A DNA stretch of 64,000 bases from Botrimarina hoheduenensis (lineage in GTDB: Bacteria > Planctomycetota > Planctomycetia > Pirellulales > Lacipirellulaceae): NCBI RefSeq assembly GCF_007859815.1, contig NZ_SJPH01000002.1, positions 632,001 through 696,000 on the forward strand, given 5' to 3'. The translations under genes were made by a program, and so were the position numbers. Shown here in pieces: positions 1 to 9,007 of the stretch. The number at the start of each line of letters is the position of its first letter. Within the stretch, counting starts at the first letter, position 1. The notes beneath the pieces are model-generated. The model ran no database searches. It was not told where the DNA came from and saw nothing but the letters and a program-made list of their open reading frames with translations.

Positions 1-86
1 TCCACGCCGCACAGGTTTCTCCCTCGGACCGAGGCAGCAGCATCGTGCGGGGGCTGCTCAGCGGATTTCGCTGGTAGCGGCCGTGA

Positions 87-3000
87 TCAACGCATGAAGC
101 CGACGTTGAAGGTGAAGACCTGCTTGTCGTCGGTGTCGGCATTCGCGATCGGCCATGCGAAGTCCAGCGCGATCGGAGCCGGGCCCATGGCAGGTACCGT
201 GATCCGCAGACCCACGCCGGGCGAGACGCGGAAGTCATTGATCTCGATGTTCTCTTCGACCGTGCCGAAATCACAGAAAGCCACGCCGTTGATCATGTCA
301 TCCGCGGTAAGCGGGAACAGATACTCGGCGGTGTTGATCCATTGAAAGTCGCCACCGATCTCGGCGTTCGCCGAGCCCCGGACCGGTGAAGCTCCGCGGA
401 AGTCGAAACCACGCATCGTCGAGAAGCCGCCGGCATAGAACCGGTCGTACGAAGGCGTATTCGACCCGGTAAAGCCGAGTCGGGTTTGCAAGGCGAGCAC
501 GTGTCGGCCCGTGCGGTCGGCCCGCTCGCGGAGCAGAAAGTAAGTTTTGGCTTCGATTTCAGCCCGCGGGTAGTCAAACGTCCCGACCACTTGTTCGAGC
601 AACAGGCTCAGATAGTAGCCCTCGGTGGCGAGGAACGGGTTGTCGCGGGTGTCGTTAATCAGCCGTACGCCTAACCCGTGCAGCGTGTTGCTGCCGAGCA
701 TTTCTTGGTACTCGGGCAGGGTGGGGTCGGAAACGTCAAGGATTTTGACGTTCTCGCCCCGATAAGTGAGCTGGCCCGAAACGTCGCGATCGACCCACTG
801 GTAGCCCAGGCCAACTCGGCCACCAACGCGCTGTTCGTCCCAGTCGTCGAAGCGACGATCGAAGTACGAGCCGGAGAGGCTAAGCATGATCGGCGTGTCG
901 AAGAGGTACGGCTCCTGCCAGCTACCGATATAACGCTGTACCTGGGTACCCGGAGTGGCTTCCAAGCGAAAACGCTGGCCGCCGCCGCGGAAGGCGGTGC
1001 CGTTGTAGAAGTCCTGCATGCTCGTGGGAAAACGGCGCCAGTCGAAGTTCTGCTCGTCCAGCATGATCTGACCAAGCAAGCCAGCATCGGAGTTGACCGA
1101 CGCCCCGACGACAAAGCGTCCCGTCTGGGTTTCTTCCAGATTCACATAGAGATCAACTTCCGGATCAGGCTGAAGATTGGGTGAGATCGGTGCGAACTGC
1201 TGGCTGGGGAAGACCTGTGTGTTGACCGGCGAAGGGGGCAGGGGCTCGGGGACGACGCCCGAACCAAAGTTGGGCGGAGGCAGCGCGCCTGCCGAAGGAC
1301 CGCTGAAAGTCGGCCCCGGCGGATATGTGGTGGTCGAAGGGTAGCCCGGCGTGGGGGCATAGCCCTGCTGGGGAGTGATTGGCTGCTGATACTGCACCGG
1401 CTGGACGGCGGGCACCGCCGATGGCACAGGCGGCCAGGCCGGTACGGTCGCGTTCGGAGCGGTGCCCCCGCTCGTGGTGTAGTTGGCTTGATTGACCGAG
1501 GCCGGCGGCGTCGCACCATAACGGTAGGGGTCGCTGCTGGGCTGAGCATAGCTGCTGGGCTGTGCGTAGCTCCCGGGGGGGGCATAGCTTTCAGGGGGAG
1601 CATAGCTGGGCGTTGGCGGCGCGAAGACCACCTGACGCTGCGGCCCGGTCGGCTGCACCTGATACACAGGCGGCGGCGTTGCCGGCGTCAATTGCCCGTC
1701 CGGAATCACCGGCTTATAGGTAGTGCGCTGTTGGGTTCCCTCTTCCGCGACGCGCGTGTTGGAACGCAGCTTGTACGAAATCTTCGGCACCGCGCCCTGG
1801 GTGGGGTTGGTGTTGAAGATCGAAGCCGCACGAAGCCGGCGCTCGCTCGCCTGGATCTCGCGGGTGTCGCAGATGTCGCCCGGACGGATCGACAGCCGGT
1901 TGTGCGCCGTCTGGATCCGCGTGTGTGAAGCTTCGCCCTCGATCTGCACATAGATATTCGCGACACGGAAACGGTCTCCTTCCTCCACCGAATACACCAG
2001 GTCGACTTTCCCCGGCTCTTCGAGGAAGACCGTCTCGGCTTTGATATCGGCAAACACGTGGCCGCGGCTGCCGTAGAGGTCTTTCAGCTGCGACTGATCG
2101 CGATTCACCAGCGATTGCTCGAACGGGGCTCCCGATCGCATCTCCATGCCCTCCACCACCTGCGGATTGTCAAAGAGTTCGACACCGCTGAGCACCACCT
2201 GACGCACCTCATATCGGGGGCCTTCGTAGATGACAAATTTAATGTCTGCCCACGAGCCTTCGTCGTTGTATTCGACCACCCGGCTGACCCGTGCCCGGAA
2301 GAATCCGAACGCTCGGTAGTAGGAAGTCAGCGAAGCGACGTCTTCATCGATCTGATCCCCTTTAAGCTTGGCGGGCCAGATCCGGCCGGGGTTCGGTTTG
2401 CTCTTCACGCGGCTCTTAAGCTGCCCGTCGCTCGCCCACTCGTTGCCCTCGAACGCGACACTCCAGATCCGCTGCCGCTCTCCTTCGTGGATCACGTAAG
2501 TGACCCCCTTGTCGGTCGGTTGGGTGCCCTCGAGCGCCTGGACCACGACACGCCCAAAGCCGTTCGAGCGATACAACTCTTCAATGCGGCGACGCCCTTC
2601 TTCGACCGCGTACGGATCGATGGCACCGCCCACTTTGAGACCGGTTTCTTTGGCGAGCTTCTTGTCTTTGATCCGTTCGTTACCCAGGTACTTGACCCAG
2701 CGAATGGTGCGACGCTCTGAAACCTCGAGGATCACGATGCGGCCCTCGGCGGTCTGCTCCGTGAGCGGACGCACCGACACAAAGTAGGGTAGTGCCGCGA
2801 GCTTTCGGACGTCGGAGGCCAGCGTCTTGGGGTCGAACGGTCGGCCCACACGTGTCTGCATCTCGCCCGTGATACGTGACTCGGGCACCGTCCGGTTGCC
2901 CTGCACGCGGATCGCGACCACGTTCTCATTGGTTGCAAACTCGCTCAGCCCGCCAACATTGCGTGTTGGTTTGGCGATCGGTTGCGGAGGTCGCGCTGCG

Positions 3001-3125
3001 GGCGAGCCGCCAAAATCCCCTGACGTTTGGCCTAACATTATCGACGGCTGCGCAAGCGCCCCCATCATCAGCAGCAGGCTGAACAGAAAGGCGAAAGGGT
3101 ATCGGCAGGGTCGCGAAGGCAGCAT
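87..3125 (-). CDS. bamA: Outer membrane protein assembly factor BamA (Omp85 family)
   Basis: Inserts beta-barrel proteins into the outer membrane. The 1012-residue product starts with a hydrophobic signal peptide (residues about 9-26). Five POTRA-like repeats follow at about 69-452, each with a GN/G-x-E type strand and an EG(D/E)R-like turn. The C-terminal region (about 656-1012) has the alternating pattern of an Omp85 barrel and contains an MRGF motif matching the (V/I)RGF motif of the lid loop. Unusually, residues about 453-655 form a low-complexity linker rich in Pro, Tyr, Gln and Ser, including SYAPP/SYAQP repeats; most BamA proteins pass straight from POTRA5 to the barrel. It is the last gene of a minus-strand housekeeping run, 458 bases after dnaB. 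The family call is firm. Confidence 0.93.
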   Translation of the reverse strand: MLPSRPCRYPFAFLFSLLLMMGALAQPSIMLGQTSGDFGGSPAARPPQPIAKPTRNVGGLSEFATNENVVAIRVQGNRTVPESRITGEMQTRVGRPFDPKTLASDVRKLAALPYFVSVRPLTEQTAEGRIVILEVSERRTIRWVKYLGNERIKDKKLAKETGLKVGGAIDPYAVEEGRRRIEELYRSNGFGRVVVQALEGTQPTDKGVTYVIHEGERQRIWSVAFEGNEWASDGQLKSRVKSKPNPGRIWPAKLKGDQIDEDVASLTSYYRAFGFFRARVSRVVEYNDEGSWADIKFVIYEGPRYEVRQVVLSGVELFDNPQVVEGMEMRSGAPFEQSLVNRDQSQLKDLYGSRGHVFADIKAETVFLEEPGKVDLVYSVEEGDRFRVANIYVQIEGEASHTRIQTAHNRLSIRPGDICDTREIQASERRLRAASIFNTNPTQGAVPKISYKLRSNTRVAEEGTQQRTTYKPVIPDGQLTPATPPPVYQVQPTGPQRQVVFAPPTPSYAPPESYAPPGSYAQPSSYAQPSSDPYRYGATPPASVNQANYTTSGGTAPNATVPAWPPVPSAVPAVQPVQYQQPITPQQGYAPTPGYPSTTTYPPGPTFSGPSAGALPPPNFGSGVVPEPLPPSPVNTQVFPSQQFAPISPNLQPDPEVDLYVNLEETQTGRFVVGASVNSDAGLLGQIMLDEQNFDWRRFPTSMQDFYNGTAFRGGGQRFRLEATPGTQVQRYIGSWQEPYLFDTPIMLSLSGSYFDRRFDDWDEQRVGGRVGLGYQWVDRDVSGQLTYRGENVKILDVSDPTLPEYQEMLGSNTLHGLGVRLINDTRDNPFLATEGYYLSLLLEQVVGTFDYPRAEIEAKTYFLLRERADRTGRHVLALQTRLGFTGSNTPSYDRFYAGGFSTMRGFDFRGASPVRGSANAEIGGDFQWINTAEYLFPLTADDMINGVAFCDFGTVEENIEINDFRVSPGVGLRITVPAMGPAPIALDFAWPIANADTDDKQVFTFNVGFMR

Positions 3126-3583
3126 CGGCGGCTCTCGGTTCAGTCTCGGCGAGGAGCGTTTCGGCGGACAGATGCACCCAGGCGTCCGCTCGATGCGCTG
3201 TCAGCTGAAAAATTGGCCGCGTAGAAGTAGGAAAAGCGACCACCCCCCACAAGATGAATCCGTGCGACGTGCTGGCACCAACGGCCCAATTGGCGGTTGG
3301 CAAGCGGTCTCTGCCGGGCCTGAGCAACCGTTTTGCACCAGTTTTTTGTGCGAAGAGCGGGTTACTTTCGGCTCCCGACGGATTCTGCTCGGAAGCAGAG
3401 AGATTCTACGGCCGCCTGATAAAGGGGGGATCTTGTAAAGGGGGGATCTTGCCCTAACCGGCAAAGACGATCGTCCCCCGACGGGGACGCTAGAGAGCAC
3501 GCGTCAAAGAGCCGGAGGGTTCTGCTTCACCGCATCGATCGCTGCTTGATCGCCGCTGACGCGACACGGCCGTGCGGCATGCG
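3126..3583. other. Intergenic region upstream of bamA with a short tandem repeat
   Basis: No convincing gene. It should hold the bamA promoter on the minus strand, but no clear -35/-10 pair was recognised. The only structure noted is two copies of a 15-base unit at 3421-3435 and 3437-3451. Confidence 0.5.
3421..3451. repeat. Two-copy tandem repeat, period 16
   Basis: The unit AAAGGGGGGATCTTG occurs at 3421-3435 and again at 3437-3451, separated by one T. It lies about 300 bases upstream of the bamA start. No role can be assigned. Confidence 0.8.
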
Positions 3584-5044
3584 TTAGAAGCCGCCCGCAT
3601 CGGGCGTCGAGCCAGCGTAGCTAGCAAACTCGTCGTACTGCTCAGGCGCCCGATTCGTAAAGCGAGTGAACTCGTGCAACCACGTTAATTTGACATCGCC
3701 CACCGGGCCGTTGCGTTGCTTGCGGACAAGCAGGTCGGCCTCGCCGCGCACCTGGGCCCGCTCTTCTTCGGTCGAGCGATAGTACTCCTCGCGGTGGATG
3801 AACATCACCACGTCGGCATCCTGCTCGATCGCACCCGACTCGCGCAGATTGCTGAGCTGCGGACGATTGTCGCGCGACGCCTCGGTCTGTCGGTTGAGCT
3901 GCGCCAGGCAAAGCACCGGCACCTCCAATTCACGCGCGAGCCCCTTCAACCGCCGCGCGATCTTGGCGACCTGCTCTTGGCGGGGATCACGTGGATTATC
4001 CGGATCGATGAGCTGCAGGTAATCGATCGCGACGAGCGCTAGCCCGTCGCGTCGCTTCAAACGCCGGGCCGAGGCCGCGATTTCTGTCATGGTGCGACTG
4101 GGCGTATCGTCGATGAACAGCGGTGCGGTGCTCATTACGGCCGCCGTCTCGATCAGCTTGCGTTTTTCCTCCTTGGAGAGCTGTCCGTTCCTGAGCCGAT
4201 GGCTGTTCACCTCGGCGCGCGAACAGAGCATGCGGTCGCCCAGTTCGGTCGATGACATTTCTAGGCTGACGAACAGCGTCGGCTGCTGCAAATTGATCGC
4301 AACGTGCTCGATAATGTTCAGCGCGAGCGCAGTTTTTCCCATACTCGGGCGTGCCGCGAGAATGACAAGCTCAGAGCCGTGCAGCCCGCCGGTCATGTCG
4401 TCGTAGTCGTGCAGTCCGGTTTCGAGCCCGCCGAAGGCGTGGTCATCTTGCATCCGGGCGTCGATCCGCGCGAGCGAGTCGTGCAGAACCTCGCGGATGT
4501 TGGTGAGCTGGCCCTCGCCCTTATTCTCGAGGATGCCGAAGACCCGCTCTTCCGCGCGGCTGAGCGCCTCGCGCGGTTCGACCGTCGGGTCATAGGCTTC
4601 TTGCAGGATGTCGGTGCTGGCTCCGATCAAAGCCCGCAGCGTTGACTTCTCGCGAACGATCTTGGCGTAGTACTCAGCGTGGGCGGCTGTCGCCACCGCC
4701 GAAGCGATCTGAGCCAAGTAAGGAGCCCCGCCGACCGCCTCGTACTCACCCGAGTCTCGCAGCCGCTGGATCAGCAGCATCGTATCGATGGCGTTCCCCT
4801 GCTCGTGCATGTTAAGAAGGTGCGTATAGATGCGTCGGTTGGCGTCGTCCAGAAAATCGTCCGGCCGAACTTGCAGCGCAACGTCGTCGCAGACTTCGGG
4901 AAGCAGCATCAAGCTACAGAGCACCGCCTGTTCAGCCTCGGGGCTTTGCGGGAGCCGCTTGACTAACAGTTCTTCTGCCGAGGCCGAGGGACGCGGGCGA
5001 TGTGCTTTGTCCGACCGCTGGAGACCGTCCGAGGGGGGCATCAT
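3584..5044 (-). CDS. dnaB: Replicative DNA helicase DnaB
   Basis: Hexameric 5'-3' helicase that unwinds DNA at the replication fork and binds primase through its N-terminal domain. From the chosen start it has 486 residues: the all-helical N-terminal domain at about 30-135, a linker, and the RecA-like domain beginning near 205. Walker A (ARPSMGKT) is at about 231-238 and the Walker B region contains VAIDYLQL. The open frame extends to 5206, but a GAAGGA ribosome-binding site sits about seven bases before the ATG at 5044, and the 54 residues upstream are basic and unlike DnaB. It lies 213 bases downstream of rplI, within the rpsF-ssb-rplI-dnaB order common in bacteria. No intein is present. 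Confidence 0.95.
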   Translation of the reverse strand: MMPPSDGLQRSDKAHRPRPSASAEELLVKRLPQSPEAEQAVLCSLMLLPEVCDDVALQVRPDDFLDDANRRIYTHLLNMHEQGNAIDTMLLIQRLRDSGEYEAVGGAPYLAQIASAVATAAHAEYYAKIVREKSTLRALIGASTDILQEAYDPTVEPREALSRAEERVFGILENKGEGQLTNIREVLHDSLARIDARMQDDHAFGGLETGLHDYDDMTGGLHGSELVILAARPSMGKTALALNIIEHVAINLQQPTLFVSLEMSSTELGDRMLCSRAEVNSHRLRNGQLSKEEKRKLIETAAVMSTAPLFIDDTPSRTMTEIAASARRLKRRDGLALVAIDYLQLIDPDNPRDPRQEQVAKIARRLKGLARELEVPVLCLAQLNRQTEASRDNRPQLSNLRESGAIEQDADVVMFIHREEYYRSTEEERAQVRGEADLLVRKQRNGPVGDVKLTWLHEFTRFTNRAPEQYDEFASYAGSTPDAGGF

Positions 5045-5257
5045 GGCACGTTCCTTCGGCCACTCGCCGGCGCGTAGCCGCCGGCGGGGAGCGGGTGGGG
5101 GGCGCAGGGAATCAGTTGAAGCAAGGTCGCAGTGAGCGGTCCGACGCGATGCTGCCCGGACTTGGGGAAGCATGGTCGCCGGACAAGCCAAAGGCAGCGG
5201 CGCCACGAGTGCGTCCGCTGCCTTGAGCGTTGATCTCAGTGAATTGAGCCGTGCGGT

Positions 5258-5794
5258 TTAGCGGTCGTCTCCAACGGCGGGAACGACCCATACCTTGAGC
5301 TCGCCCTCGACCTCGCTCGAGAAGCGAACCTTGACGGTGTACAGACCGAGCTCCTTGAGCTGACCCTCAAGCTTGATCTGCTCGGGAGCGAGCGTCACGT
5401 TGTTCTTCTTAAGGGCGTTGACGATCTCGACGGCACCGACGCTGCCATACAGGTGGCCTTCCTCGGTCGCCTTGGCCTCGATCGTCACGCTCTGCCGCGC
5501 GATCTCGTTAGCCAGCGTCCGCAGCTCTGCCTGACGGGCGCGTTCGATTTCGAGCAGCTTCGCCCGGTGCTTATCGACCATCCGCTTGTGATGGTCGCTG
5601 GCGATGGTCGCGAGCCCCTCAGGGATCAGATAATTGAGGGCATACCCGTGCTTGACCTCAACGATCTCGCCCTGCTTGCCGACATGCTCAACGGATTGAA
5701 TGAGCAGCAGCTCAACGCCGCCGGTCGGGCCCTGCGGGAGTCGCTTGGCGCGGGTCGGGCGACGCTTGAGTTTCTTTTGCTTGGTGGTAGCCAT
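5258..5794 (-). CDS. rplI: 50S ribosomal protein bL9
   Basis: Large-subunit protein that binds 23S rRNA near the L1 stalk. The N-terminal domain is recognisable from VELLLIQSVEHVGKQGEIV and the following KxGYALNYLIPEGLA stretch. A long connecting helix comes next, then the C-terminal domain ending in a region with EGELKVWVVP. At 178 residues it is about 30 longer than E. coli L9; the excess is a basic N-terminal extension (residues 1-27, rich in Lys, Arg and Thr) before the usual first strand. No better internal start was found in the first 30 residues. It lies between ssb and dnaB. Confidence 0.95.
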   Translation of the reverse strand: MATTKQKKLKRRPTRAKRLPQGPTGGVELLLIQSVEHVGKQGEIVEVKHGYALNYLIPEGLATIASDHHKRMVDKHRAKLLEIERARQAELRTLANEIARQSVTIEAKATEEGHLYGSVGAVEIVNALKKNNVTLAPEQIKLEGQLKELGLYTVKVRFSSEVEGELKVWVVPAVGDDR

Positions 5795-5946
5795 GGCGAT
5801 CGCTTTCGCGGAGTGCTTTTAGCGGGAGTGAGTTGTGCTTGCTGACGGATAGCTTGCTGAAGAGGCTCGTAAGCAGCAGAGGATATTAGACGCAATCGCG
5901 GCGTGCCGGAGACAAACGCTACCGGAGGGAACGCCGCCAAAAGGGC

Positions 5947-6408
5947 TCAGAACGGAATGTCATCGTCGGGGGGGGCCACCGGACCGCTCTGCGAGTAGCT
6001 GTCTGACGGAGCTCCATAGGCGTCGTCCGACGATCGGCTGCGGTGGCTGCCACCGCCCCCGCCGCTGGGACCGCCCCCGCCACTGCGACCGCTGAGCATC
6101 TGCATCTTGTCAGCGACCACACGCAGCTTGGAACGCTTTTGGCCGTCTTTCTCCCAAGTGTCGAGCTTCAGGCGGCCTTCGATCAGAACCGAGGAGCCTT
6201 TGGTTAGGTACTCGTTGGCAACTTCGGCCGTCCGCGACCAGAGGGTCACATCGACAAAGGTCGTTTCATCGACCCATTGATCGCCCTTCTTAACGCGATC
6301 GTTGACCGCCAGCCCAATCTCCGAGACCGCGGCACCGCTAGGGATATAGCGCAGCTCGGGGTCTCGGGTCAGGTTGCCGACCAGGACGACTCGGTTGTAG
6401 CTCGCCAT
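5947..6408 (-). CDS. ssb: Single-stranded DNA-binding protein
   Basis: Coats single-stranded DNA in replication, recombination and repair. Residues about 1-110 form the OB fold, beginning [20 protein letters not shown], the classic SSB N-terminus. A glycine- and serine-rich flexible tail follows (about 115-145), and the protein ends in the acidic tip DDDIPF that recruits partner proteins. The 153-residue length is typical. It lies between rpsF and rplI, where ssb is often co-transcribed with the two ribosomal protein genes; the gaps on either side are about 70 and 150 bases. Confidence 0.97.
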   Translation of the reverse strand: MASYNRVVLVGNLTRDPELRYIPSGAAVSEIGLAVNDRVKKGDQWVDETTFVDVTLWSRTAEVANEYLTKGSSVLIEGRLKLDTWEKDGQKRSKLRVVADKMQMLSGRSGGGGPSGGGGGSHRSRSSDDAYGAPSDSYSQSGPVAPPDDDIPF

Positions 6409-6480
6409 GGGGAATCCTTGGTTGCCATCTCGCGACGCGGGCGTCCCGCGATTCGACGAGGAGTTCGGTGGTCAGCGAAG

Positions 6481-6870
6481 TTATTCGGCGGCGGCGGCAA
6501 CGGGCTCATCAGCCGTTTCCGCTTCGTTTTCAACCGCACCAGCGCCCGAAGCGTGCGCCAGGATCGGCTCGACCAGCCGCGGGTGAATCTTCAGAACCAG
6601 GTGACGCAAGACGCTCTCGTTGAGCTCGCACGAACGGTTCAGACCGGTAAGGTGCTGGCTACCCAGGCGGAAGTACATCAGCCAGTAAGCCCCCTTACGC
6701 TGATTCTTGATAGCGTAGGCAAGGCGCCGCTCTTCCCAGAGCCGACTGACAAGCACTTCGCCCCCGGCGTTGGAGATCACCTCTTCAACGGCCTTGGGCA
6801 GCGCGTCGTGATCGCGCGCGTACTTGTTCGAATCAAAGATGAACAAGCCTTCGTAGACGTTATCGGTCAA
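6481..6870 (-). CDS. rpsF: 30S ribosomal protein bS6
   Basis: Small-subunit protein of the platform that pairs with bS18. The 129-residue sequence carries the expected ferredoxin-like fold pattern: an N-terminal YEGLFIFDSN strand, a GGEVLVSRLWEERRLAYAIKNQ segment, and a third strand with GAYWLMYFRL. The ending is Ala/Glu-rich. It lies 281 bases downstream of pth and 72 bases upstream of ssb. A separate rpsR, found here in many bacteria, is absent. Confidence 0.94.
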   Translation of the reverse strand: MTDNVYEGLFIFDSNKYARDHDALPKAVEEVISNAGGEVLVSRLWEERRLAYAIKNQRKGAYWLMYFRLGSQHLTGLNRSCELNESVLRHLVLKIHPRLVEPILAHASGAGAVENEAETADEPVAAAAE

Positions 6871-7151
6871 AGCTAAGACTCCCTTGCCGGCCTCGGCCGG
6901 GTCGATGCGAGTGGTATTTGCGGGATCAGGATCGGTGCAGAAGCGGCGTTAGCCACTTTGAGTATCTAGGTTCATCGGTCGCTTTCGCGACGAGCTTTTT
7001 ATGGTTTGGTGTGGTGTGGTCGATCCGTCGCCCGGGAGCGGCAGGCTGCCGGCTAGCTGCTCATTATTGCCGGCTGGCTGCTCAGTGGAGCAAAACAGTA
7101 GAGCAAAACAGCACAGCAAATCAGTGGTGCAAATCAGTAGAGCCACTTGGG
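6871..7151. other. Intergenic spacer between pth and rpsF with degenerate repeats
   Basis: This 281-base gap probably holds the rpsF promoter. Its pth-proximal end contains a four-copy degenerate 13-base repeat, listed separately. No gene was recognised. Confidence 0.5.
7088..7139. repeat. Degenerate 13-bp tandem repeat, four copies
   Basis: Units starting at 7088, 7101, 7114 and 7127 follow the pattern GAGCAAAACAGTA, with substitutions increasing towards the pth end. The array sits just past the pth stop codon and has no obvious gene or hairpin. Confidence 0.75.
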
Positions 7152-7724
7152 CTAGGTGGCGGCTCCGTTGTAACGATTCATCGCTTCGGTAAGTCCCTGG
7201 TTGGCCCAGACCTCGGTCGCATCGGCCGCAAGTTGCAGTGTGACGCTGACCGATTCGAGCTCGCTCTTGCTAAACCGACCAAGAACGAAATCGACGGCGG
7301 ATTTGCCCCCTGCCGGTACGGGACCGACGCCAATCCTGAGCCTCGAGTATCCGTCTTCGCCGAGTTGATCAGCGACGTCTTTCAGGCCATTCTGTCCGCC
7401 CGAGCTGCCGCCACCGCGTAAGCGGAGGCGATCCGTGGGCAGGTGGAAATCATCGCAGATTACGAGCAGGTCCTCCAGCGGTGCCTTGTAAAAATCGAGT
7501 GCCATTCTGACAGCCCGCCCACTTTTGTTCATGTAGGTTTGCGGCCAAATGAGCAGAGCCCGCTCGTCGCGGAGCCGTGTTTCGGCCACAAAACTCTCAA
7601 ATCGCTGCTTTGGCGTCTCGGCTTGCCACCGCTCGGCTAGCAGCCGCAGCACATCGAATCCAACGTTATGCCGCGTTCCTTGGTACTCTTTGCCCGGATT
7701 ACCGAGCCCCACAACCAGCTTCAC
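7152..7724 (-). CDS. pth: Peptidyl-tRNA hydrolase
   Basis: Releases peptides from prematurely dissociated peptidyl-tRNAs so the tRNAs can be reused. From the GTG at 7724 the protein has 190 residues and starts directly with the family's first strand (VVGLGNPGKEYQGTRHNVGF), including the catalytic His near residue 19. The conserved PQTYMNKSG and CDDFHLP segments follow. The frame can be read from an ATG at 7754, but an AGGAG site lies eight bases before the GTG at 7724 and homologues start there. It lies 84 bases downstream of rplY, a common pairing. Confidence 0.94.
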   Translation of the reverse strand: MKLVVGLGNPGKEYQGTRHNVGFDVLRLLAERWQAETPKQRFESFVAETRLRDERALLIWPQTYMNKSGRAVRMALDFYKAPLEDLLVICDDFHLPTDRLRLRGGGSSGGQNGLKDVADQLGEDGYSRLRIGVGPVPAGGKSAVDFVLGRFSKSELESVSVTLQLAADATEVWANQGLTEAMNRYNGAAT

Positions 7725-7808
7725 AGAAAGGTCTCCTGCGGTCGATCGTGGCATCTCGGCCGAGAGCCTGACACAGCAGCCAGACGCCCGTCGATAAGGC
7801 TCGCGGTA

Positions 7809-8426
7809 TTACTCTCCGGCACTGGCCTTATCGATAACTTCGGGTTCGTCGGCGTCACCCACCGAGTCGCCCAGGGCCGGGGCCCCCGCGGGCGGAACAC
7901 AGTGGACGAGCACGGCGGTGGGATCGGTCAGCAGCGTGGCACCGGCGGGCAGATCGATGATCTCGCTCGCGTGGACCGCGTCGCCTAGCGCGAGCTTGCT
8001 GATATCAACATGCAGCACCTCGGGGATGCTGGCCGGGGCGGCCTCGATCTCAACCTGCATCATCACCTTCTCGATCATCCCGCCTTCAGCCGACCCGGGG
8101 GCTTCCCCCTTGATCTCAATCGGGATCGTCACGGTGACCTTCTCGCCCGCGCGAACTCGCAGCAGGTCGAGGTGCAACAGATCGCGATGGAAAGTGTCCC
8201 ATTGCAGGGCCTGGACGACCGCTTGGCCCGTTTCAGCGCCATCCAGGCTGACCACCTTGGCCTTTTGCGACAGGGCCTTCTCAAGCTGCTTGAGGGGGAC
8301 CGAAAGGTGTACTGAGGCCTCGTTGTGGCCGTAGAGTACCGCCGGGACGTGGCCCGAAACGCGGAGTTTGTGGTTGTTTCGGGTGCCGACCTTGTCGCGG
8401 GCGGAAACGGTCAGAGTCTCAGACAT
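7809..8426 (-). CDS. rplY: 50S ribosomal protein bL25 (general stress protein CTC form)
   Basis: Binds 5S rRNA. At 205 residues this is the long form, with an N-terminal L25 domain (about 1-95) and a C-terminal beta domain (about 96-185) as in the CTC/TL5 proteins. Supporting segments are RDKVGTRNNHKLRVSGHVPAVLYG near the start and VTIPIEIKGEAPG near residue 100, followed by an acidic tail. It sits just upstream of pth, the usual rplY-pth order, and 581 bases downstream of prs. Confidence 0.93.
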   Translation of the reverse strand: MSETLTVSARDKVGTRNNHKLRVSGHVPAVLYGHNEASVHLSVPLKQLEKALSQKAKVVSLDGAETGQAVVQALQWDTFHRDLLHLDLLRVRAGEKVTVTIPIEIKGEAPGSAEGGMIEKVMMQVEIEAAPASIPEVLHVDISKLALGDAVHASEIIDLPAGATLLTDPTAVLVHCVPPAGAPALGDSVGDADEPEVIDKASAGE

Positions 8427-9007
8427 CGTGGGCCTTTAACTGCTCGAATTCCGGGCCTATTTCGCTGTGGGCGAAAGGGCTTACGGGTCGAGGCTCGTGT
8501 TGCAAGACACGGGCATGGGGAATCGACTTTTATTCTGGCGCCAAGCAACGCCTGTTGCCCGGTGACGCCGGCCCCCGCCCCCCGTATGTCGGGGCAGTTC
8601 GGGCCTAGCGAACCGCGGATTATGACGCAGTTGCCGACGATCTCAAGGCCAAAAGAGGGAAACAACCGCCGCGAACAATCGCCCGCCCGCCCGGTGGTGG
8701 AAGACTCTTACGGGTTTTCCGATTTATCGGTCGGCAAACTGCCTAAGCGGCGGCTGGTGGCGAGGCCACAGCAAGTAGGGCGCCGCTCTGCGAACAAGAG
8801 CGGCCTCACACTCGGCTTAGTTGGCCGGATCCCGTGGAAAGCCTTGAGCCGGCTGTTTTGCGTTCGGCCCTATTTTGGCTTTCAGCCGTTTGCCCTCAGC
8901 CCAGCATGGCGCCGACAACCGCGGGCATGCCACCCATATGGGGGGGGATTTGTTGCGTGGTTTTGTAGGGCCCCAGTCCGTTCGGGTTGGGGTGCGGGTC
9001 TGGCCTG
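8427..9007. other. Intergenic region between prs and rplY
   Basis: A 581-base gap with no supported gene; the open frames across it lack any recognisable protein pattern. It should hold the rplY promoter on the minus strand. A compact hairpin at 8782-8804 is listed separately. Signatures of tmRNA, RNase P RNA and SRP RNA were looked for by eye and not seen. Confidence 0.5.
8782..8804 (-). terminator. Hairpin downstream of prs, possible terminator
   Basis: GCCGCTCT and AGAGCGGC form a perfect 8-bp stem around a 7-base loop. It lies about 200 bases past the prs stop on the transcribed strand. There is no T-run, so an intrinsic terminator role is only possible. Confidence 0.35.

Noticed and set aside
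3584..5206. DnaB start at 5206
   Set aside because: The extra 54 residues are unlike DnaB, and a good ribosome-binding site precedes the ATG at 5044.
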